Shown in pieces: positions 51,908 through 58,308 of a DNA stretch of 58,308 nucleotides. Position 1 is the first letter of the stretch, and every line of letters starts with the position of its first letter. This DNA is from an uncultured Candidatus Nitrosopumilus sp. Its GTDB lineage: Archaea; Thermoproteota; Nitrososphaeria; Nitrososphaerales; Nitrosopumilaceae. The notes under the pieces are model-generated. The model saw only the letters and a list, made by a program, of their open reading frames with translations, did no database searches and was not told the DNA's origin. A program made the translations under genes and the position numbers. Where the stretch lies: positions 1 to 58,308 of the forward strand of contig CAJQMY010000037.1 of the NCBI GenBank assembly GCA_905479565.1, in the 5' to 3' direction.

Positions 51908-52309
51908 ATGTCAACAGGACAAATGCCACCATGGCTTCAAGAACAAGTAATGAAAATGCAACAATCACAACAGAGTCTTCAATCGGTGATGACTCAAAAA
52001 CAACATCTTGAAATTGAAAATGCAGAAACAGGAAAAGCCCTTGAAGAACTACGAAAAGTTGCTGACGATGATGCCGTGTTTAAACAAGCTGGTACTGTTT
52101 TGATTAAATCAAAAAAACAAGAATTGATTGATGAATTAGAAGAGAAAATTGAGCTTACCAAAACTCGTGCAACAGTTCTTGAAAAACAAGAAACACGTCT
52201 TAAAGAAACTCTAAAGGAACAAGAAGCAAAAATCACTGAACAAATGAAAGGTGGCTCTGCAGGCGCTCCTCCAAACTCGCCATCCGCAGAGGACAACCCT
52301 AGAAAATAA
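51908..52309 (+). CDS. pfdB: Prefoldin beta subunit
   Basis: A 133-residue coiled-coil protein: two long helices (PPWLQEQVMKMQQSQQSLQS; ELEEKIELTKTRATVLEKQE) around a beta hairpin (VFKQAGTVLIKSKK). With the alpha subunit encoded at 15301 it forms the cytosolic prefoldin hexamer. Part of the exosome superoperon, as in many archaea. Ends in a low-complexity Gly/Ala/Pro tail. Confidence 0.93.
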   Translation: MSTGQMPPWLQEQVMKMQQSQQSLQSVMTQKQHLEIENAETGKALEELRKVADDDAVFKQAGTVLIKSKKQELIDELEEKIELTKTRATVLEKQETRLKETLKEQEAKITEQMKGGSAGAPPNSPSAEDNPRK

Positions 52310-52361
52310 TTTTTCAGCTTAATTTCATACAAGATATTAACAATTCTTTCTTAGCAATGAT

Positions 52362-53048
52362 GTGAATTTAGAAAATCTTCGAATCATAGTGGATGAACGG
52401 GAGCGAAAAAGTGGAATTCCAGATTTATTAAAATCAATTGGAGTGAATATTGAAATGAAGACACTTCAGATTGGCGATTATATTGTTGCTCCTGAAACAA
52501 TTGTTGAAAGAAAAAGTATTCATGATCTTATGGCTTCGGTTTTTGATGGTAGACTTTTTGATCAATGCTCTCGATTAAAAGAACACTTTGAACATCCTGT
52601 TGTTCTCATGGAAGGCAATGTTGATGAAATTGAAGTAATTACCGAAAATCCTTTGATTTTTTATGGTGCGCTATCTACGGTGGTTCTTGATTTCAAAATT
52701 CCTGTAATTCCAACACCTAGTGCTGCTCATACTGCCAAACTTTTGGTTTCAATGTGTTCTAGAAAAGATGCTCCTAAAGGTCCATATCTAAAAAAGATAA
52801 AGAAATCTTCTAATTTAGAAAAACAGCAGCTTTCAGTTCTTTGCAGTTTACCTGGAATTGGGGAGAAATTTGCAGTTAGAATGCTGACAAAATTTGGAAC
52901 TCCTTTAAAAGTTTTTAGTGCCACTACTGCTGAATTGGCAAAAGTTGAAGGTTTAGGCGAGGCTCGTGCAAAAAAAATCAAAAAAACTCTGGATACTAAA
53001 AGTAAATTCCTAAAAGCATCAAATCAAAAAACTTTACACGATTCTTGA
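52362..53048 (+). CDS. ERCC4-type (XPF/Hef-like) structure-specific nuclease, short form
   Basis: A 228-residue nuclease with helix-hairpin-helix DNA binding. The active site VDERERKSG at about residues 9-15 and GDYIVAPETIVERKSIHDLM with ERK at about 47-49 gives the GDx(n)ERKxxxD signature. HhH tandem: LCSLPGIGEKFAVRMLTKFG and KVEGLGEARAKKIKKTL. Cleaves branched or flap DNA in repair. It has no N-terminal helicase, the crenarchaeal XPF arrangement. GTG start at 52362. It ends the superoperon. Confidence 0.92.
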   Translation: MNLENLRIIVDERERKSGIPDLLKSIGVNIEMKTLQIGDYIVAPETIVERKSIHDLMASVFDGRLFDQCSRLKEHFEHPVVLMEGNVDEIEVITENPLIFYGALSTVVLDFKIPVIPTPSAAHTAKLLVSMCSRKDAPKGPYLKKIKKSSNLEKQQLSVLCSLPGIGEKFAVRMLTKFGTPLKVFSATTAELAKVEGLGEARAKKIKKTLDTKSKFLKASNQKTLHDS

Positions 53049-53087
53049 TGTGTGATTGAACTAATTTTAAATTCTAACTATCCAATT

Positions 53088-53573
53088 TCATCTGCTCTGT
53101 TTAAGCAATTTTCTTTTCAATGAAGTTCCGCACATTGGACATTCATTCCCTGTTGTATGATTGGTTCTACACCCGGGGCAATAGTGAATCCATTTCCCTA
53201 TATCTTTAATTCCCTTAGTCATGATGGGAATGATCTCCAAACCTAGATTTTTGACCACATTTGAAATTGCAAAATCATCGCTAATTATTTGACCCTTCAT
53301 TTCAATAGCTAATGCAATAATGGAAATATCTTGTTTTGATAACTGAGGAAAATCTCCTGTATCCTTTGATGATTTGATTGCATCTTTTGTAGATTCTAAA
53401 TTAGGTTCTCTGATTTTTAATCTCTTAGTTTCAAGTAAAGTTTCTAAGGCGTCATGGCTTTTTTTTATGTGTTTAATTTCTTCATAAATCAATGATGTTG
53501 TGTAACAATCTTTTGATGATCTAAATGGAACCCCTGCATAAAATGCACTGGCATCTAAAATTTTAAAATCCAA
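53088..53573 (-). CDS. nob1: Nob1-type PIN endoribonuclease with zinc ribbon
   Basis: A 161-residue protein. PIN domain: ILDASAFYAGVPF with catalytic Asp8, the Glu in LIYEEIK, and the acidic residues in LSKQDISIIALAIE and IISDDFAISNV. A zinc ribbon (YCPGCR...ECPMCG) lies at the C-terminus. Nob1 cuts pre-16S rRNA at its 3' end. Its start overlaps nadK by 11 bp. Confidence 0.92.
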   Translation of the reverse strand: MDFKILDASAFYAGVPFRSSKDCYTTSLIYEEIKHIKKSHDALETLLETKRLKIREPNLESTKDAIKSSKDTGDFPQLSKQDISIIALAIEMKGQIISDDFAISNVVKNLGLEIIPIMTKGIKDIGKWIHYCPGCRTNHTTGNECPMCGTSLKRKLLKQSR

Positions 53574-54378
53574 GCTTGCTCATCTGTCTTAGTCCTCTTT
53601 TCTTTAGTCTTAGAAAGACTGCTGGTTTTTTGTATTTACTAATGGTAATTGATTCTTCATATCCAACTGCTCTGACGACTTGTGCATCCATTGCAATATT
53701 GCAATCATGAGAGCATGCAATTTCAATTTTTTCATCTGGCACAATCAATGATGCTAATCGATATACTGGTGCAACAGGCGTTATGATTAAAACATCTAAA
53801 CTTTCATGTAAAATCGGACCTCCTAATGAAAAAGAGTGACCTGTAGAACCACTTGGGGTGGCAATGATCACTCCATCCATTTTCTGCTTGACTATGTCAT
53901 CTTGAAATTTAATTTTAATTTCTGCAGTTTTAGTTAAGTTTGTTCTAGTAATGTAAATTTCGTTTAATGCTGGTGGAAATTCTTTTCCTCCGCTTGATGC
54001 AATTACTCTGGTTCTTTTATCTAAAAAGAACTTATCTTTTAAAATTTGGTCAATTGCATCATCAATTTCTTCAATTGTAATTTCTGCTAGAATTCCTCTA
54101 TTTCCTCCCACGTTAATTGTAAGAATTGGAGTCTCGTTTTCTAAATTTCTAAATACGCGAAGTGTTGTTCCATCTCCACCTAAGGTGATTACCAAATCCA
54201 GTTTTTCTTTTTTTAATTCTTCCAATGTGTCCATTTGTTTTGCGCCTTCGACTTCAATTGGAGATATAGTAAATACTGTTGATTTTTTTGCTAATAGCTT
54301 TCTTGTGACATCTTTTGCAGCCTGTTCTGAATCTTTGGAACCTACCTTACTAACTACTGCCACTTTATGTAATTTCAA
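53563..54378 (-). CDS. nadK: NAD kinase
   Basis: A 271-residue (poly)phosphate/ATP NAD kinase producing NADP. The diagnostic GGDGTT is at about residues 66-71 (LVITLGGDGTTLRVFRN), then PILTINVGGNRGILAEI, and GVIIATPSGSTGHSFSLGGP. Cytoplasmic. First gene of the nadK-nob1 pair, divergent from the rhodanese gene. Confidence 0.95.
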   Translation of the reverse strand: MKLHKVAVVSKVGSKDSEQAAKDVTRKLLAKKSTVFTISPIEVEGAKQMDTLEELKKEKLDLVITLGGDGTTLRVFRNLENETPILTINVGGNRGILAEITIEEIDDAIDQILKDKFFLDKRTRVIASSGGKEFPPALNEIYITRTNLTKTAEIKIKFQDDIVKQKMDGVIIATPSGSTGHSFSLGGPILHESLDVLIITPVAPVYRLASLIVPDEKIEIACSHDCNIAMDAQVVRAVGYEESITISKYKKPAVFLRLKKRGLRQMSKLGF

Positions 54379-54468
54379 GCAGTTCTTCTGAAATCTATTT
54401 ACATAAAAATGATATTTTTGTTATTACTTAGAAAAACAAATAAGTATGAAAACAAATTTCTATAAATC

Positions 54469-55314
54469 ATGAGTTATGCACATCCTGAGGTTTTAGTTGA
54501 TACAGAATGGGTATTACAAAATCCTCCTAATGAAAAAAGAAAATTAGTTGAAGTTGATTATGATCCTGTAAATGGATATGAAAAAGGTCACATTAATGGT
54601 GCCAGTTTAATTTGGTGGAAACGAGACATTAATGATCCTGTTACACGGGATATCATTAGTAAAAAAGAATTTGAAATATTAATGGCTAAAAATGGAATCA
54701 CTGCAGATACTGAAGTTATTCTTTATGGTGACTTTAATAATTGGTTTGCAGCATTTGTTTTTTGGGTTTTCAAAATTTATGGTCATGAAAATCTAAAGAT
54801 CATGAACGGTGGAAGAAAAAAATGGGAATTAGAAAACAAAAAGTACACTACTGATGAACCTCAAATAGCATCAGCAACTTATGTTGGACAACCTCCGGAT
54901 GAAGGATTACGCGCATATCTATTTGATGTTAGTAGAGCTTTAGGAAAAGAAGATACTGTAATGGTAGATGTAAGATCTCCTGCAGAATTTACTGGTCAAA
55001 TTACTGCACCTCCAGAATATCCAATGGAGCATGCACAAAGAGGCGGCCATATTCCTGATGCAAACAATATACCTTGGGCCACTGCAGTTAATGATGTAGA
55101 TGGTACTTTCAAAACTGTCGAAGAATTAAAACAAAATTATGAACCAAAAGGAATCACTCCTGACAAAGATGTAATTTGTTACTGTAGAATTGGCGAACGT
55201 TCTTCCCATAGTTGGTTTGTATTGAAATATCTACTTGGATACCCAAAAGTTAGAAACTATGATGGTTCCTGGACTGAATGGGGAAACATGATAGGAAATC
55301 CAGTGGAAAAATAA
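54469..55314 (+). CDS. Thiosulfate/3-mercaptopyruvate sulfurtransferase (two-domain rhodanese)
   Basis: A 281-residue tandem rhodanese. The first, inactive domain (residues about 5-130) reads LVEVDYDPVNGYEKGHINGA. The second (about 160-275) has VMVDVRSPAEF and the active loop ICYCRIGERSSHSWFVLKYL with the catalytic cysteine. It moves sulfane sulfur to cyanide or other acceptors. Followed after 1 bp by a small unknown gene, probably co-transcribed. Confidence 0.94.
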   Translation: MSYAHPEVLVDTEWVLQNPPNEKRKLVEVDYDPVNGYEKGHINGASLIWWKRDINDPVTRDIISKKEFEILMAKNGITADTEVILYGDFNNWFAAFVFWVFKIYGHENLKIMNGGRKKWELENKKYTTDEPQIASATYVGQPPDEGLRAYLFDVSRALGKEDTVMVDVRSPAEFTGQITAPPEYPMEHAQRGGHIPDANNIPWATAVNDVDGTFKTVEELKQNYEPKGITPDKDVICYCRIGERSSHSWFVLKYLLGYPKVRNYDGSWTEWGNMIGNPVEK

Positions 55315-55315
55315 A

Positions 55316-55624
55316 TTGCTTTTAGACCTTCCTGTTCTTGAGAAAGGTACTTTCTTTTTTATCAAAGATGGCGAGTCTGATATTATTATGGAGGACAAGA
55401 CAAAACGTGGTCTTGAAGTTAAAGAAACATCTATTGATGAAAAAATCAATGTCAAGGCCGATAAAGGAATGATCCATGATATGGATGGAATTGGCCATTG
55501 GGTCCCAATTCGTTGGTATTTTGCAAAGGATTCCTATGATCTATCCCAGATACTGGTTCATGCAGAAGCGATGGAGGAAAAGTACACTAAGCTCCGAGAA
55601 CTCACATGCCCTGATGATGACTGA
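55316..55624 (+). CDS. Small protein of unknown function linked to rhodanese
   Basis: About 102 residues, TTG start at 55316, only 1 bp after the rhodanese stop, so co-transcribed and possibly related in function. It reads LLDLPVLEKGTFFFIKDGES, then EVKETSIDEKINVKADKGM and WVPIRWYFAKDSYDLSQILV; a single cysteine lies near the end (ELTCPDDD). No family recognised. A start at the ATG at 55388 is an alternative. Confidence 0.65.
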   Translation: MLLDLPVLEKGTFFFIKDGESDIIMEDKTKRGLEVKETSIDEKINVKADKGMIHDMDGIGHWVPIRWYFAKDSYDLSQILVHAEAMEEKYTKLRELTCPDDD

Positions 55625-55660
55625 TAACCTTTTTATCTAAAATAATGCTACTAGATTTTG

Positions 55661-56608
55661 ATGTCTTTACTCCTAAAAGATCGAGTATGGTCAATGGAGG
55701 CCCCAACTGCAAAACGTGGTGTTTATCCTTTACATGGATTCAAACTTGGACTATACCGTTTACCAATTAAACTCGAAGAACCAGTTGAACTAAAATCTGT
55801 TCATGATGGTCTCAAAAAGGCATTTGAAATGGATATGTATGCTGATAGAATTTATGCAACATATCGTTGGAAAGAACAAAACATGGATGATCCTGATGCC
55901 AAAGGGTATCAAGAAGTTGATTTGTCAGTTACCGTCGAAATTGTTACTGGCGAAGTTGTAGATATCATTTATCAAATTTTTCCAATTGAAAAATTTGGTG
56001 ACCCTAATTGGGTTAAAGATTATAGGAAAAAGGCTGACCATTTTGCTAAAATGGTTATTGATACAATTTTGCGAAACACTATCCTGGCTGACAAAATGAT
56101 TTCATATTTTGCAAAAACTGAAAAAATTTCTGAAATTTCAGCCATTCAGAAACTTGAAGAACTAACTCCTCTTGCAAAAATTGTTCTTGGTGCAAAACCA
56201 AAACCAGTTGAGGCAAAAGAAGATGATGAAGAAGAAGATGACAGTGAGATTGAAATTCCAGATGGGGCAAAACCTGGCCCAATTGACGTTGATTACAAAT
56301 CAAAAATGAAACCTTCATCAGCATATGAAGCCACTGAACACACAATCAAAACTTGGGGAAGAAGAGGCACAAGTAACGGTATCATGGGCGTCTGGGGAGA
56401 GTTTGTTTCAGTAGATTATGATATTTGTGTAGCAGATGGCGGATGCATTGAAGCATGTCCTGTTGGTGTGTACGAATGGTTTGATACTCCTGGAAATCCT
56501 GCATCCGAACAAAAACCGTTAATGTCAAAAGAGCCTGATTGCATTTTCTGTCTTGCATGTGAAGGTGTATGTCCTCCGCAAGCAATTAAGATCTATGAAC
56601 AAAAATAA
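55661..56608 (+). CDS. Two-cluster 4Fe-4S ferredoxin with long N-terminal extension
   Basis: About 315 residues. The last 65 form a two-cluster ferredoxin: CVADGGCIEACPVGVYEW at about residue 256 and CIFCLACEGVCPPQAIKI, similar in spacing to crenarchaeal zinc-ferredoxins. Before it come some 190 residues of mixed alpha/beta of unknown fold (RVWSMEAPTAKRGVYPLHGF) and an acidic linker (AKEDDEEEDDSEIEIPDGAK). A TATA-like ttttatct about 25-30 bp upstream supports the ATG at 55661. A candidate partner for KorAB. The extension might target it to a specific enzyme. Confidence 0.88.
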   Translation: MSLLLKDRVWSMEAPTAKRGVYPLHGFKLGLYRLPIKLEEPVELKSVHDGLKKAFEMDMYADRIYATYRWKEQNMDDPDAKGYQEVDLSVTVEIVTGEVVDIIYQIFPIEKFGDPNWVKDYRKKADHFAKMVIDTILRNTILADKMISYFAKTEKISEISAIQKLEELTPLAKIVLGAKPKPVEAKEDDEEEDDSEIEIPDGAKPGPIDVDYKSKMKPSSAYEATEHTIKTWGRRGTSNGIMGVWGEFVSVDYDICVADGGCIEACPVGVYEWFDTPGNPASEQKPLMSKEPDCIFCLACEGVCPPQAIKIYEQK

Positions 56609-56661
56609 TCTGAGTTTCTTACAAGTATAAATAGCGATTAGTAATTCTGTGAATTTGGGAC

Positions 56662-58308
56662 ATGGCATTAAACCCTTTTACCTCATTTGTGTTTGATCTG
56701 TTTATTTTGTCTGCTATAATTATCACGGCTTATACTGTTAATTTTTATTATTTGGCGTTCATTTCTAGAACTAGAAAAAATACTCCATCTACCATTGATT
56801 GGGGTACTCCGTCAGTAACAATCCAACTGCCAATTTACAATGAAAAATACGTGGCAAAAAGACTCGTAGATGCAGTTTGCAATATAGATTATCCAAAAGA
56901 TAAGATGCGAATTATGGTGTGTGATGACTCTGATGATGATACTGTTGAATTGCTTCGAGATGTTGTAAATGATTACAAAATACAAGGATTTCAAATTGAA
57001 CATGTAAGACGTGGAACAAGAAAAGGGTACAAGGCAGGTGCACTAAAACACGCAATGAAAACAACTGATACTGAACTTGTCGCAATATTTGATGCAGATT
57101 TTATCCCTCCCACATGGTTTCTTAAACGAGCAATACCTCACTTTTCTACATCTAAAATTGGTTTAGTTCAATGTCGCTGGGGTCATGTAAATGAAAATTA
57201 TTCCACTATTACTCAAGTGCAGGCACTCAGTCTTGACTTTCATTTTCTTGTAGAACAAAAGGCAAAAAGCAATTCTCATTTATTTATGAATTTTAACGGT
57301 ACTGCTGGAATTTGGAGACGGAACTGCATTGAAGATGCAGGTGGATGGCATACTGCCACTCTTGTTGAAGATCTTGATTTAAGTTACAGGGCTCAAATGA
57401 AAGGCTGGAAATGTGTATTTTTACCTGATATTGTAGTTGATGCAGAATTACCTGCACAAATGAATGCAGCTAAAAGACAACAGTTTCGTTGGGCAAAAGG
57501 ATCTATTCAATGTGCGGTAAAATTACTTTCTGATGTCACACTAAAACGTAAAGTATCTGTTGAAGCAAAAATTCAAGCGTTCATCCAACTAACTCGTCAC
57601 ATTGTATATCCTTTGATGTTGATACAATTTTTGGCATTGCCAATTTTGCTAGCCGGTCAAATGAATCTCTATGTGGTGAGTGTTCTACCTGCATTGACTA
57701 TAGCTACCTATCTTGCAATGGGACCTGGTGCATACATCGTCATTATCCAGGGCATGTATGGCAGGTCATGGAAATCAAAAGCAAAGTTACTTCCAGCATT
57801 ATTGGTGTATAATGCAGGAATGTCTGTTAACAATACTGTTGCAGTTTTTGATGCGGTACTTGGCAAGAAAAATGAGTTTCTCAGGACTCCCAAATATGGC
57901 ATTGTTACAAAAGATGATGATTGGAGAAACAAGGCATACAATTTACCATTTACCCAAACCACTCTCTTAGAAATCTTTTTTGGCGTTTATGGAATTATAG
58001 GAATTTTTATTTCTATATTCTCGAATAATCCTGTGTTTGCACCTATAATTTTACTACAAACCCTTGGTTTTTTCTATATTGCTTACATGAGTTTGTCTCA
58101 TACTAGATTTAAAAAAAATAAATCTGCAAATGATAAACCTCTTACCAAGAAGGAAAAAACAGCTAGCAATATTTACAAACTTGCAATAGTTGGAATCCTT
58201 TCGATAATTCTTTTTGGTGGCTACATGGCAATCTCTGGTTACAACACTGACATTTACCCTCTGGATAGGATTCGAGGAAATCTTGATGGTGTAGTCTCTT
58301 CTTCTGAT
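56662..58308 (+). CDS. Family-2 glycosyltransferase, membrane-bound (cut by window edge)
   Basis: Starts at ATG 56662 and is open through the last base of the window, so at least 549 residues. An N-terminal membrane segment (FVFDLFILSAIIITAYTVNF) is followed by the GT-A domain: VTIQLPIYNEKYVAKRLVDA, DDSDDDT, the metal motif DADF at about residue 143, GTAGIWRR, LVEDLDLSYR (catalytic-base-like ED) and QQFRWAKGS at about 272. Then four or more membrane helices. This is the cellulose-synthase-like/BcsA-related GT2 type. It may make or extend a surface polysaccharide; the product is unknown. Confidence 0.9.
   Translation, partial: MALNPFTSFVFDLFILSAIIITAYTVNFYYLAFISRTRKNTPSTIDWGTPSVTIQLPIYNEKYVAKRLVDAVCNIDYPKDKMRIMVCDDSDDDTVELLRDVVNDYKIQGFQIEHVRRGTRKGYKAGALKHAMKTTDTELVAIFDADFIPPTWFLKRAIPHFSTSKIGLVQCRWGHVNENYSTITQVQALSLDFHFLVEQKAKSNSHLFMNFNGTAGIWRRNCIEDAGGWHTATLVEDLDLSYRAQMKGWKCVFLPDIVVDAELPAQMNAAKRQQFRWAKGSIQCAVKLLSDVTLKRKVSVEAKIQAFIQLTRHIVYPLMLIQFLALPILLAGQMNLYVVSVLPALTIATYLAMGPGAYIVIIQGMYGRSWKSKAKLLPALLVYNAGMSVNNTVAVFDAVLGKKNEFLRTPKYGIVTKDDDWRNKAYNLPFTQTTLLEIFFGVYGIIGIFISIFSNNPVFAPIILLQTLGFFYIAYMSLSHTRFKKNKSANDKPLTKKEKTASNIYKLAIVGILSIILFGGYMAISGYNTDIYPLDRIRGNLDGVVSSSD

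Noticed and set aside
1-58308. CRISPR array, insertion sequence, prophage or rRNA operon
   Set aside because: No regularly spaced repeats, transposase or integrase genes, or rRNA-like sequence were seen. The holin-like protein at 26160 stands alone without phage genes.

Overview
The window reads as a chromosomal segment of an ammonia-oxidising archaeon of the Nitrosopumilus type (Thaumarchaeota/Nitrososphaerota). This is inferred, not database-checked. The reasons are AT-rich DNA; archaeal information-processing proteins throughout (L18e, L19e, L32e, L37Ae, P1-type L12, Rpo3, exosome Rrp4/41/42, Cbf5, DtdA, SBDS, both prefoldins); TATA boxes placed about 25-30 bp before many starts, as in leaderless transcripts; CofE of F420 synthesis; a 2-oxoacid:ferredoxin oxidoreductase; and many small one-membrane-segment or zinc-knuckle proteins.

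Layout: 1-3056 carries leuS (partial) and alaS, then a 0.7-kb gene-free stretch. 3.7-8.8 kb is the SecE-NusG-L11-L1-L10 ribosomal cluster, with L12 on the opposite strand and an Lrp-type regulator inserted between L11 and L1. 8.8-17.9 kb holds DtdA, an alkyltransferase, L32e-L19e, PEPCK (apparently with a CTG start), a membrane-anchored subtilase, superoxide dismutase, prefoldin alpha, FtsY and ArgF. 18.0-24.4 kb is the distal spc operon: L18-S5-L30-L15-SecY-AdkA-EMC3-like-Cmk-Cbf5. A 67-bp tandem duplication lies between L30 and L15. An intron-containing tRNA-Ser follows at 24.9 kb.

25.2-37.6 kb is mixed: two damaged genes, a GGQ-motif Vms1/eRF1-like factor, an FAD oxidoreductase, a 2-hydroxyacid dehydrogenase, KorAB, several lineage-specific unknowns and CofE. 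37.6-41.5 kb is an accessory island with a regulator pair transcribed away from a small surface-protein operon, plus several genes carrying single stop codons or frameshifts. 41.5-45.3 kb contains two complete but different LeuC-LeuD pairs back to back. 45.2-48.0 kb is a nucleotidyltransferase and the Rpo3-L18e-L13-S9 operon. 48.5-53.0 kb is the SBDS-exosome-L37Ae-Pcc1-prefoldin beta-ERCC4 nuclease superoperon. The window ends with Nob1/NAD kinase, a rhodanese, a long ferredoxin and a truncated family-2 glycosyltransferase.

The most unusual global pattern is that seven or so small regulatory, surface or unknown genes are each broken by one or two lesions, using all three stop codons, while every housekeeping gene is intact. 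This points to strain-level decay of accessory genes, or less likely to recoding, and not to uniform sequencing error.
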